Below are positions 21,805 through 32,582 of a stretch of DNA of 64,000 nucleotides, in pieces. How positions within the stretch are numbered: position 1 is the stretch's first letter; every line of letters starts with the position of its first letter. Source of the stretch: Atlantibacter subterraneus (lineage in GTDB: Bacteria > Pseudomonadota > Gammaproteobacteria > Enterobacterales > Enterobacteriaceae); the NCBI RefSeq assembly GCF_007570865.1, contig NZ_VLPS01000003.1:248001-312000 (forward strand). The letters are read 5' to 3'. Below the pieces are notes generated by a model. That model worked only from the letters and a program-made list of their open reading frames with translations. It searched no databases and had not been told where the DNA came from. Made by a program: the position numbers and the translations under genes.

Positions 21805-23008
21805 TGCCGTCGAGCGGCTGCTTAACGCCGCGACACCACACGGCGTTAAGATTTAACGCCTCGTCCAGCACCAGAAAATCGGCGTCTTTACCCGCTTCAA
21901 GGCTGCCTTTGCGGTCGGCGACGCCCGCCAGCTGCGCCGGATTCAGGCAGGCAATCTGCGCAGCGGAGACCAGGCCGTTTTCCAGCCGATCCACCACCGC
22001 TTTAATCGAATCGAGAAAACTCATTTCCAGCTGGCGCACGCCGTGCCAGTCATCCGGGGCAATGCTGCGCGTCGCCCCGTCTTTGCCGCTGATCTGCAAT
22101 TTCCCGGCGGCAATCCTGAAAGTTTCCTGGCGCAAATAGTGGTGAAATTCATACCCCTCCGGGAAATCCACATAGCCGAGGCAATCGCTCATCATCACCA
22201 GCCGCCGGTCGCCCTTGATGCGATACAGGATATCGAACACCTCCGGGCGCAGGGTGATGCCGGTCTGCTTCGCTACTTCGGCATACAGGTCGCGATAGTA
22301 CATCACCGCGCCGACCACGCCGGGCTCCCGGTGGTGCAGACCGCGCATGGCGCTAAACGCATGGGTCACGTGCGTGAGTCCCGCTTCAATGGCGGCGGTC
22401 ATCTGGTCGAAGGTGGCGTCGGTGTGGCCCGCCGAGGCGGTGATGCCCTGGCTGTGCAAATAGCGGATCAGCGCCAGCGCGCCGTCCAGCTCCGGTGCCA
22501 GCGTCATCAGGCGGATATGCCCGTTCGCCAGCCGGTTAAAATGCTGGAACCCGGCAACGGACGGCGGTTGCAGGCTATCTTTGCGCTGCATCCCCAGGTA
22601 CTTTTCGTTGATGTACGGGCCTTCCATATGGATGCCCACCGCCTCGGCACCGTCGCCCGGCGGTGCGGTTTCAATATACTGCGCCGCCGCCTGCAGGGAA
22701 CGCTCAAGAAAATCCTGCGGCATGGTGGCGCTGGTGGCCAGATACGCCGTGACGCCCGCCTGAATCAAATCCCGGCTCATGGCCTGGACCGATTCGCGGG
22801 TGCCTTTCCAGGCAAATGAACCGCGCCCCCAGCCGTGCACGTGAATGTCCACAAAGCCGGGCATTAAATAGCTGTCGCCGTAATCCGTCGCCTCGCCGCG
22901 ATAGTCGTCAGACAGCGCGGCGATTTTACCGTTTTCCACCACCAGCACGCCGCTTCGCAGACCCGCGGGCGTTACGATGCGCGTCGAGCGAAACGCGTTA
23001 GTCGTCAT
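21797..23008 (-). CDS. N-acetylglucosamine-6-phosphate deacetylase-like amidohydrolase
   Basis: A 403-residue metal-dependent amidohydrolase of the NagA family. Visible active-site features: HVHGWG (His56, Val57, His58 by count), HMEGPYINEKY with the metal-binding Glu, AGHTDAT, THAFSAM followed by HREPG, and the catalytic-type Asp in MMSDCLG. E. coli NagA has a different first motif (no HxH), so this is a separate branch and may act on another N-acyl sugar phosphate. The start at 23008 follows CAGGAG; a longer frame runs into the upstream gene and is not plausible. Its first 11 bases overlap the end of the lyase gene, indicating translational coupling. Its 3-prime end overlaps the convergent regulator. 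The product may be a hexosamine 6-phosphate; substrate unproven. Confidence 0.8.
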   Translation of the reverse strand: MTTNAFRSTRIVTPAGLRSGVLVVENGKIAALSDDYRGEATDYGDSYLMPGFVDIHVHGWGRGSFAWKGTRESVQAMSRDLIQAGVTAYLATSATMPQDFLERSLQAAAQYIETAPPGDGAEAVGIHMEGPYINEKYLGMQRKDSLQPPSVAGFQHFNRLANGHIRLMTLAPELDGALALIRYLHSQGITASAGHTDATFDQMTAAIEAGLTHVTHAFSAMRGLHHREPGVVGAVMYYRDLYAEVAKQTGITLRPEVFDILYRIKGDRRLVMMSDCLGYVDFPEGYEFHHYLRQETFRIAAGKLQISGKDGATRSIAPDDWHGVRQLEMSFLDSIKAVVDRLENGLVSAAQIACLNPAQLAGVADRKGSLEAGKDADFLVLDEALNLNAVWCRGVKQPLDGTK

Positions 23009-24356
23009 CGATTTCGCTCCTGACCCGCTGCGCCATCTCCTGAGCGATCTGCGCGCACAGCCCGGTGTAGCAGGCCGGATCGAGCAGCGTTTCAATTTCT
23101 TCATCATTGAAACTGGCGCGGATCACTGGCTGTTCGCGCAGCACCTGCCCGTATTCGATGCCTTCATGGGTGCTGCGCATCGCCATTTCATACACCAGCT
23201 CATGGGCCGGATCTTTGCCCAGCCGCTCCACCAGCGCCATCATGATTTTCTCGCTGTTGATCAGCCCGTGGGTAATGCCGACGTTGTGCTTCATGCGTTC
23301 AGGGTTAATCACCAGCGTGCGGCTTAACTCTTCCGCGCGCATCACGATTTCCGCCATCAGCTCCATGCTCTCCTGCAAATTAGCGTCGAAGATGAAATAG
23401 GCGGAGCTGTCGGCCTCGAACGGGCGCGGGCAGACGTACAGTGACGAGGTCAGCACCGAGTAGAGTTTTTGCGCGTTAGCGATAATTCCTTTCGCCAGTT
23501 TCGGATTAACCTTTTGCGGCATGGTGCTGCTGCCGACGGTGCCTTTTTTAAACGCTTCCGAAACTTCGCCGTACTCTTCGCCAGAGGTCAGATACACCTC
23601 TTCGGCCATTTTTTGCAGCGTCGTCGCCAGCAAGCACAAATTGCTGATGAACTCGGTGCGGTACACCTGGGCGCTGCGCGACGGCACCCGCATTGAGTGC
23701 ATCCCCAGATGCCGCGCCACATTTTCCTGCACCTGGCGTCCGGTTTCGCCGGTGGCGTGAAACGCCCCCACCGCGCCGCCCATCATCACGGTAAACACGC
23801 GGCTTTCTGCCTGCTTCATGCGCTCGCGGCTGTTCAGCAGCTCATCGATCCACACCGCAACTTTATAGCCCCAGGTGATTGGCAGAGCGTGCTTGCCGTG
23901 GGTGCGTCCGGCCATCAGCGTGTTTTTATGCTGCTCCGCCATGTGCGCCAGGTTGCGCAGAATGTCGTCCACAAAACCGTTAATAATTTGCTGGCACTGC
24001 CACGCCAGATGCAGCTGCGCGGTCTGCTGGATGTTTTGAGTGGTCACGCCGTAGTGCACGTATTTGCCGCTTTCCGGGGAACAGGCTTTGACCAGCACTT
24101 TGATGGTCGGCACAAAGCCGTGGCCGATTTCCCGCAGCAGGCGCTCCATCTCCTGCAAATCGATGCGCGACAGATGACAGTTTTCGGCAATGTTTTGCGC
24201 CGCCGCCTCCGGGATCATGCCCGCTTGTGCCTGAGCCAGCGCCAGCGCGGCTTCTACGTCCAGCCAGGACTGGACGCGCGCCTCCTGGCTAAACAGCGCT
24301 TTCATGCCGCGATCGTCAATGGTTTTGCTTTTTGAATCGTACAGGGCTCGCATCAT
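22998..24356 (-). CDS. fumarase/adenylosuccinate lyase superfamily enzyme
   Basis: A 452-residue lyase of the superfamily that includes adenylosuccinate lyase, argininosuccinate lyase, aspartase and carboxymuconate cycloisomerase. The superfamily signature GSSTMPQKVNPK is at about residues 274-285 (serine-loop catalytic base), with GVTTQNIQQT near 104 and GRTHGKHALPITWG near 150, as in PurB and PcaB. Members usually release fumarate by beta-elimination from a succinyl- or aspartyl-type C-N or C-O bond. It is unlikely to be purB: no purine genes are near, and it is embedded between a PTS permease and a deacetylase. The start is at 24356 or at the adjacent ATG 24353, after AGAGG, eight bases past the PTS stop. 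Substrate unknown. Confidence 0.82.
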   Translation of the reverse strand: MMRALYDSKSKTIDDRGMKALFSQEARVQSWLDVEAALALAQAQAGMIPEAAAQNIAENCHLSRIDLQEMERLLREIGHGFVPTIKVLVKACSPESGKYVHYGVTTQNIQQTAQLHLAWQCQQIINGFVDDILRNLAHMAEQHKNTLMAGRTHGKHALPITWGYKVAVWIDELLNSRERMKQAESRVFTVMMGGAVGAFHATGETGRQVQENVARHLGMHSMRVPSRSAQVYRTEFISNLCLLATTLQKMAEEVYLTSGEEYGEVSEAFKKGTVGSSTMPQKVNPKLAKGIIANAQKLYSVLTSSLYVCPRPFEADSSAYFIFDANLQESMELMAEIVMRAEELSRTLVINPERMKHNVGITHGLINSEKIMMALVERLGKDPAHELVYEMAMRSTHEGIEYGQVLREQPVIRASFNDEEIETLLDPACYTGLCAQIAQEMAQRVRSEIDDD

Positions 24357-24364
24357 GCTTCCTC

Positions 24365-25924
24365 TTATTTATGACCGGCTAAGGCGTCGTCTACGGCGTT
24401 ACGGACAAACTCGACGTGGGGGCCAAACACCACGTGAATATGGTTGCTGGAGGGGATAAAGGTTCCCATCGACCCGGCGTCTTTGAGAATGCCCATATCG
24501 AGTTTTTTCTGATCGTTTAAATCAATGCGCAGGCGCGACACACAGTTTTCCACGCGTTTGATGTTGGTTTTACCGCCCAGCCCTTCAATCACCAGTTCGG
24601 CGACTTTGTCGTACTCTTTGTTATTCAGCAGCGTGCTGTCGGCAATGTCCGATTCGCGTCCCGGCGTTTTAATATCGAATTTGCCGATGGCGTAGCGGAA
24701 CACGAAATAGAACACCACGAAGTTAGCGATGCCTAACAGGATCAGGTTCAGCCAGCGGGTGTGTTCATACATCAGGCCGAAAATACCGAAGTCGAAAATC
24801 GTGCCGCGAATATAGCCCACGGAAATATCCAGCAGCTGGAGCGGTATCGCCATCAGGCCGCACAGCAGGGCGTAAACAATAAACAGCTTCGGCGCGATAA
24901 ACAGGAACGAGAATTCCAGCGGCTCGGTAATATTCCCCAGCACAGCGGTCAGCACTACCGTCAGGATCATCCCTTTGGCGAACTTTTTGTTTTTAAAGTA
25001 GGCCATGTGATACATCGCCAGGCCAATCGCCGGGACGCGGAACAGGGTGGTCAGCATTTGGGTAGAGGCCAGATAGCTGGTCAGCGTCGGCATATATTGA
25101 TCCCACGCCGGATGGTTCGGCCCCAGCTCGAACAGGATTTTATTAATGGCGGGTAAAATGCCGACGTAGGTTTGCCCGTCAATCAAATAAGTGCCGCCTG
25201 CTTCGGTGAAACGCACTGTTGAGCTGAGTACGTGATGCAGGCCGAAGGGAATCAATAACCGGTTAAGGGTCATATAAATCCCGGCCCCAATATTAGGTGC
25301 CATTAAAATGGTGGAAATACTTTTCATCCCGGCGGTAAACAGATCCCAGATAAACGGAATAAGTAGCCCGATGGGGATCGCAAAGGCAATGGCTAATATC
25401 GCCACCGATTTCTTGCCGCTAAAGAACGCAAACGCCAGCGGCAATTGCAGCCGGTAATAGCGATCGGTGACTTTGGCGGCAAGCAGCCCGGCGATTATCC
25501 CGCCGACGGCCTCAATCTTTAGGGTTTGCACCCCGAGCACCATGCCCTGGCCGACCAGCGCCAAATCGCCTTTCGCCAGCTGTCCGGTTAATTTCAGATG
25601 CACGTGCATGGAAATTAACAGCGTTAAATAGGCGATGACCGAGGCAAATACCGCGATGCCTTTCTCTTTTTTCGACATCCCGTATGCCACGCCCATGGCG
25701 AACAGCAGCGGGATATTCTGGAAGACCACGCTGCTGATTAATCCCAGCGAAGAGAGCACGGCTTTGAAACCGGCATTCCCCAGGAAGGGCAGTTTTTCAA
25801 TCATGTAATTTTGGCCCAGCGCGCTGCTGATGCCCATTACCATCCCCACCGGCGCTAATACGGCGATAGGTAACAGTAACGAGCGGCCGAACGTCTGTAT
25901 TTCGTTTTTAAAATTCGCGTTCAT
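24365..25924 (-). CDS. PTS permease EIICB, glucose/N-acetylglucosamine family
   Basis: A 519-residue fused EIIC-EIIB. The EIIC membrane domain (about 10-400) has repeated hydrophobic segments, the conserved LNRLLIPFGLHHVL region and the GNITEPLEFSFLF motif typical of the glucose/GlcNAc/maltose branch. The EIIB domain (about 435-519) carries the phosphorylated cysteine at about residue 461 in NCVSRLRI. No EIIA domain is encoded here, so it probably uses EIIA-Glc (crr) in trans. The start ATG at 25924 aligns with family N-termini; an earlier in-frame codon is less likely. It is the first gene of a three-gene operon with the lyase and deacetylase. The sugar is unknown; the neighbours suggest an N-acetylamino sugar conjugate. 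Confidence 0.88.
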   Translation of the reverse strand: MNANFKNEIQTFGRSLLLPIAVLAPVGMVMGISSALGQNYMIEKLPFLGNAGFKAVLSSLGLISSVVFQNIPLLFAMGVAYGMSKKEKGIAVFASVIAYLTLLISMHVHLKLTGQLAKGDLALVGQGMVLGVQTLKIEAVGGIIAGLLAAKVTDRYYRLQLPLAFAFFSGKKSVAILAIAFAIPIGLLIPFIWDLFTAGMKSISTILMAPNIGAGIYMTLNRLLIPFGLHHVLSSTVRFTEAGGTYLIDGQTYVGILPAINKILFELGPNHPAWDQYMPTLTSYLASTQMLTTLFRVPAIGLAMYHMAYFKNKKFAKGMILTVVLTAVLGNITEPLEFSFLFIAPKLFIVYALLCGLMAIPLQLLDISVGYIRGTIFDFGIFGLMYEHTRWLNLILLGIANFVVFYFVFRYAIGKFDIKTPGRESDIADSTLLNNKEYDKVAELVIEGLGGKTNIKRVENCVSRLRIDLNDQKKLDMGILKDAGSMGTFIPSSNHIHVVFGPHVEFVRNAVDDALAGHK

Positions 25925-26029
25925 GACAATATCCCCGATAAGACATCGTATTATCAAACACGGTTGGAGGAGGGGTTCTCAAGGTCAAATAATGTCTGAA
26001 GCAGAGCGCAATAATTGCCCGTAAGAAAT

Positions 26030-26045
26030 TGTAGGGGCGATCACA
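26030..26045 (-). promoter_or_regulatory. candidate CRP site upstream of the PTS operon
   Basis: The minus strand reads TGTGATCGCCCCTACA: one perfect TGTGA half and a weaker second half at the correct six-base spacing. It lies 106 bases upstream of the permease start, a sensible place for catabolite control. Confidence 0.45.
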
Positions 26046-26076
26046 TTGTGAAGTTGACGAACATGAATTGACGATC

Positions 26077-26103
26077 AAAAAAGGAGCCCGAAAGCTCCTT
26101 TTG
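26077..26103. terminator. terminator after ypeC
   Basis: AAGGAGC, six-base loop, GCTCCTT flanked by A and T runs; it begins 9 bases after the minus-strand ypeC stop. Confidence 0.85.
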
Positions 26104-26111
26104 TAAATTGA

Positions 26112-26438
26112 TTAGTGGCGATGGCGATGTTTACCGCGCCCGCGATGGTCATCCCGATCGCGCCAGCCTTCACGGTAGCCGCGCTCGTAGGCGTTGCGGT
26201 CTTTATACCAGCCGCGATGGTAGCCATTATCGTGTTTACGCCAGTAGCCGCCGCGACGTTCATAATGGCTGTGCCAGTAATCCCGATCGCGCCAGCGACC
26301 GCCGTCCCAGTAGTTACCGTAATTATCACGATCGCCAATTTGTAATTTTATTGAGGGTAACAGGGTGATTTCGCCTGCAGTTGCCATCATTGGCGCACCC
26401 GCCAACAGAATGGCTGCAAGCAACAGTGACCTGAACAT
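26112..26438 (-). CDS. ypeC: DUF2502 secreted protein YpeC
   Basis: A 108-residue protein with a clear signal peptide ([17 protein letters not shown], cleavage expected before GEITLLPS). The mature part is extremely rich in Arg, His, Tyr, Gly and Asp, with repeated [17 protein letters not shown]-like units and an HRHRH tail. It matches E. coli YpeC (108 residues). It is presumably periplasmic, and its role is unknown; the His/Arg content could bind metal or polyanions, but that is a guess. The ATG at 26438 follows AAGGAGAAG. It is followed by a terminator. Confidence 0.9.
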   Translation of the reverse strand: MFRSLLLAAILLAGAPMMATAGEITLLPSIKLQIGDRDNYGNYWDGGRWRDRDYWHSHYERRGGYWRKHDNGYHRGWYKDRNAYERGYREGWRDRDDHRGRGKHRHRH

Positions 26439-26582
26439 AGTCTTCTCCTTCACGATCGGGGCCGTGGCCGGCCTGTTACAGCAATATTACGGGGTGGTAA
26501 AGCCCCGCATCTTCGCCACAACTCCGAATTCATTTCGGATAGCACAAAATGCTAAAAATACCCGTTACCCGTTGATTTGCCG

Positions 26583-27572
26583 TCAGGAGAGGATGGCGTC
26601 AATCGCCGCGCACTCTTCAGCGCTAAAGTGCCGGTTTGCCAGCATCCCTACCGCATCCTCAATCTGGCTGGTCTTACTGGCCCCGATTAACACTGAGGTA
26701 ACTTTATCGTCACGTAATACCCAGGCCAGCGCCATTTGCGACAGCTTCTGACCGCGCTGCTGCGCCAGTTCATTTAGCTTACGCACCTTCGCCAGCTTCT
26801 CATCGGTGAGCTGATCCGGATTGAGGAAGCGGCTGCCGCTGGCGGCGCGCGAATCTGACGGAATGCCGTTCAGATAGCGGTCGGTTAACTGCCCGCCCGC
26901 CAGCGGTGAAAACGCGATGCTGCCGACGCCTTTTTCCTGCAATACGTCCAGCAGTTCTGCTTCTACCCAGCGCTCAAACATGGAGTATTTCGGCTGGTGG
27001 ATTAAGCATGGCGTGCCGAGATCGTTGAGGATATCAATCGCCTCACGCGCCAGTGCGGCAGGGTAGTTCGACAGCCCCACGTACAGCGCTTTCCCCTGGC
27101 GCACCAGATGATCCAGTGCGCGCATGGTTTCCTGAAGCGGCGTTTCCGGGTCCGGGCGGTGATGATAAAAAATATCCACGTATTCCAGCCCCATGCGCTT
27201 CAGGCTCTGGTCGAGGCTGGATATCAGATACTTGCGCGAACCCCAGTCGCCATAAGGCCCGTCCCACATGGTGTAGCCCGCCTTGCTGGAGATGATCAAC
27301 TCATCGCGATAAGGCAGGAAGTCCTCTTTAAAAATCCGCCCGAAATTATGCTCGGCGGAACCCGGCGGCGGCCCGTAGTTATTGGCGAGATCGAAATGGG
27401 TGATGCCAAGGTCAAACGCCCGGCGCAGCAGTTGGCGGCTGTTATCCACCAGCGTGGCGTCGCCAAAGTTATGCCAAAGCCCCAGAGAAACGGCGGGAAG
27501 TTTCAGCCCGCTTCGTCCGCAGCGGCGAAATTCCATCGTTTGATAGCGTGCGGGATCTGCCTGATAAACCAT
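26583..27572 (-). CDS. aldo-keto reductase of the YghZ/GprA (L-glyceraldehyde 3-phosphate reductase) group
   Basis: A 329-residue NADPH-dependent aldo-keto reductase. The AKR tetrad is visible: Asp and Tyr in HFDLANNYGPP, Lys in IISSKAGYTMW and His in YVDIFYHHRPD. The nucleotide-binding region near the C-terminus reads TSVLIGASKTSQIED. It resembles E. coli YghZ (346 residues) but is shorter and clearly a paralog; YghZ itself reduces L-glyceraldehyde 3-phosphate and methylglyoxal. The start ATG at 27572 gives the conserved MVYQADPARY N-terminus. It is divergent from ipdC across 184 bases that contain a GalR-type operator. True substrate unknown. Confidence 0.85.
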   Translation of the reverse strand: MVYQADPARYQTMEFRRCGRSGLKLPAVSLGLWHNFGDATLVDNSRQLLRRAFDLGITHFDLANNYGPPPGSAEHNFGRIFKEDFLPYRDELIISSKAGYTMWDGPYGDWGSRKYLISSLDQSLKRMGLEYVDIFYHHRPDPETPLQETMRALDHLVRQGKALYVGLSNYPAALAREAIDILNDLGTPCLIHQPKYSMFERWVEAELLDVLQEKGVGSIAFSPLAGGQLTDRYLNGIPSDSRAASGSRFLNPDQLTDEKLAKVRKLNELAQQRGQKLSQMALAWVLRDDKVTSVLIGASKTSQIEDAVGMLANRHFSAEECAAIDAILS

Positions 27573-27605
27573 GCGTGTAGCCTCATCAGTAAGGAAATTT
27601 TTAGC

Positions 27606-27621
27606 GTGTATACGTTTACAC
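27606..27621. promoter_or_regulatory. GalR/GalS-like operator palindrome
   Basis: GTGTATACGTTTACAC matches the GalR/GalS operator consensus GTGTAANCGNTTACAC at all but one defined position, with the central CG typical of LacI-family operators. It lies 34 bases upstream of the aldo-keto reductase start and 136 bases upstream of ipdC. Confidence 0.5.
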
Positions 27622-27720
27622 AAAATTAGCGCCTTTGCACCCTACACCGCATCGCGCTGTAAATCTCGCGTGCCACGCACTTTTCGATCGGATACCTGGA
27701 CAGGGATCGCAGTTCCTTAA

Positions 27721-30647
<2,927 letters not shown>

Positions 30648-30717
30648 CGGATAATCCTTATGAATGAAAAGGCTGGCGCTTTAATGACCATCAGATTACT
30701 GTGCTGATTGCAAAGGT

Positions 30718-30731
30718 GCTGAAACGGTAAA
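30718..30731 (+). promoter_or_regulatory. candidate Cra site upstream of glk
   Basis: GCTGAAACGGTAAA matches the strong half of the Cra consensus (GCTGAAWCGWT). E. coli glk is reported as a Cra target. It lies about 120 bases before the glk start in the yfeO/glk gap. Confidence 0.5.
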
Positions 30732-30851
30732 CGTAATCTGTGACACGCCTCAATAATCCCAGGTCATCAGCACAAAGGACATTGTGGTGATGATGCCTTG
30801 AATTTAGAGTGTGCCGAAGACCTATTTTGACTTTAGCGGAGCTGTTGAATA

Positions 30852-31817
30852 ATGACCAAATTTGCATTGGTGGGAGATGTAGGCGGCACCAACGCACGCT
30901 TAGCGCTCTGTAACCTTGAAACTGGCGCCATTGAGCGCGCAAAAACCTATTCCGGGCTGGATTACCCGACGCTTGAGGCGGTGGTACGGGTCTATCTGGC
31001 CGAGCATGACGCAACGGTTACCGAAGGCTGCATCGCCATCGCTTGCCCAATCACCGGCGACTGGGTGGCGATGACCAACCACACCTGGGCGTTTTCCACC
31101 GAAGAGATGCGCAAAAATCTCGGCTTCGATCATCTGGAAATCATCAACGATTTCACCGCCGTTTCCATGGCGATCCCGATGCTGAACAAAGATCACCTGA
31201 TCCAGTTCGGCGGCGGCGAGCCGGTAGAAGGCAAACCTATCGCGGTTTATGGCGCGGGCACTGGCCTTGGCGTGTCGCATCTGGTGCATGTCGATAAGCG
31301 CTGGATCAGCCTGCCGGGCGAAGGCGGCCATGTGGACTTCGCACCCAACAGCGAAGAAGAGGGCATTATTCTCGAAGAATTACGCGCGGAAATCGGCCAC
31401 GTTTCAGCCGAACGCGTACTGTCGGGGCCGGGGCTGGTTAATCTCTATCGCGCGATTGTCAAATCCGATGGCCGCTTGCCGGAAAATCTCCAGCCGAAGG
31501 ACGTTACCGAGCGGGCGCTGGACGATGCCTGCATCGACTGCCGTCGCGCGCTGTCGCTGTTTTGCGTCATTATGGGGCGCTTCGGCGGCAACCTGGCGCT
31601 GAATCTGGCAACCTTCGGCGGCGTCTATATCGCCGGTGGGATTGTGCCGCGCTTCCTGGATTTCTTCCGCGCGTCGGGCTTCCGCGGCGGTTTTGAAGAC
31701 AAGGGCCGGTTCAAGGCCTATGTGCAGGATATTCCGGTGTATCTGATCGTTCACGATCAGCCTGGGCTACTGGGCGCTGGTGCGCATTTACGCCAGATCC
31801 TCGGACAGGTTCTCTGA
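30852..31817 (+). CDS. glk: glucokinase
   Basis: Phosphorylates glucose to glucose 6-phosphate with ATP in the cytoplasm, 321 residues as in E. coli. The phosphate-1 loop is [12 protein letters not shown] at residues 8-19, the sugar site is in [13 protein letters not shown] with the catalytic Asp, and GAGTGLGVS and EGGHVDFAP follow. The C-terminal adenosine region is [13 protein letters not shown]. It is divergent from yfeO. In E. coli the fry-ypd gene group follows; here ypdB is the immediate neighbour. Confidence 0.97.
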   Translation: MTKFALVGDVGGTNARLALCNLETGAIERAKTYSGLDYPTLEAVVRVYLAEHDATVTEGCIAIACPITGDWVAMTNHTWAFSTEEMRKNLGFDHLEIINDFTAVSMAIPMLNKDHLIQFGGGEPVEGKPIAVYGAGTGLGVSHLVHVDKRWISLPGEGGHVDFAPNSEEEGIILEELRAEIGHVSAERVLSGPGLVNLYRAIVKSDGRLPENLQPKDVTERALDDACIDCRRALSLFCVIMGRFGGNLALNLATFGGVYIAGGIVPRFLDFFRASGFRGGFEDKGRFKAYVQDIPVYLIVHDQPGLLGAGAHLRQILGQVL

Positions 31818-31818
31818 C

Positions 31819-31843
31819 AAAAGCGCCGCAAGGCGCTTTTTTT
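31819..31843. terminator. bidirectional terminator between glk and ypdB
   Basis: AAAGCGCC, a short loop, GGCGCTTTTTTT, two bases after the glk stop and reaching the ypdB stop codon. Confidence 0.88.
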
Positions 31844-32573
31844 ACAGCCGCATTAACTGGCGAAACTCTTTTACCCGGCTACGGCTGACCGGTACCTGGA
31901 AATCCAGATCCCGCAACCGCAGAATGTAGGTATTGTTAAACCACGGCTCTATCTCGCGGATTTTATTGAGATTTACGCAGTACGAGCGGTGGCAGCGGAA
32001 GAAATGCCCCTCCGGCAACCGGCTGAAAAACTCGGTGATATTCATCGGCATCACGTAGGCCTCGCGTTTGGTGTACACGAAGGTCATTTTTTCGTGGGCT
32101 TCGGCATAGTAGATGTCGTTGATGTCGGTGACGATGATCCGCTCGTCTTTGATCAAGTTGATGGTGGCGTTTTCCCGGCTGGTCGGCGCGGCGCTGTGCG
32201 GGCTGGCCTGCTGCTGACCGGCGGCCTCCAGCTTTTGCAGCATGCTGATGATACGCGACTCCTGCCAGGGTTTGAGGATGTAGTCAAACGCCTCCAGTTC
32301 AAACGCCTCCACGGCATGCTCTTTCCACGCGGTAATAAACACGATAAACGGTTTATTGGCGAACTTACTGATATTTTGCGCCAGCAGCACGCCGTCCAGC
32401 GACGGAATATTGATATCGAGAAAAATGGCGTCAACGGTGTGGTGCTGGAGATACTTCAGCACGTCCAGCCCGTCGTCGAAGGTGCCGACAATCTCGATTT
32501 TGCTATGATTATTAATCAGCCAGCTCAGCTCCTGTTGGGCCAGAATCTCATCTTCAACGATGATTGCTTTCAT
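31842..32573 (-). CDS. ypdB: pyruvate-responsive response regulator YpdB (PyrR)
   Basis: A LytTR-type response regulator of 243 residues. The receiver domain (about 1-118) has the acidic pair at Glu7/Asp8, phospho-acceptor Asp53 in IFLDINIP, and Lys near 101 (ILKPW). The LytTR DNA-binding domain (about 140-243) contains YYAEAHEKMTFVYT and FFRCHRSYCVNL. In E. coli YpdB is phosphorylated by YpdA at high external pyruvate and activates the transporter gene yhjX. It follows ypdA by nine bases. It lacks the ypdC neighbour found in E. coli. Confidence 0.95.
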   Translation of the reverse strand: MKAIIVEDEILAQQELSWLINNHSKIEIVGTFDDGLDVLKYLQHHTVDAIFLDINIPSLDGVLLAQNISKFANKPFIVFITAWKEHAVEAFELEAFDYILKPWQESRIISMLQKLEAAGQQQASPHSAAPTSRENATINLIKDERIIVTDINDIYYAEAHEKMTFVYTKREAYVMPMNITEFFSRLPEGHFFRCHRSYCVNLNKIREIEPWFNNTYILRLRDLDFQVPVSRSRVKEFRQLMRL

Positions 32574-32582
32574 CGCTCCTCC

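Noticed and set aside
22998-24356. Annotation as purB (adenylosuccinate lyase)
   Set aside because: The signature is shared by the whole superfamily, and the gene is inside a PTS operon with no purine genes; only the superfamily call is supportable.
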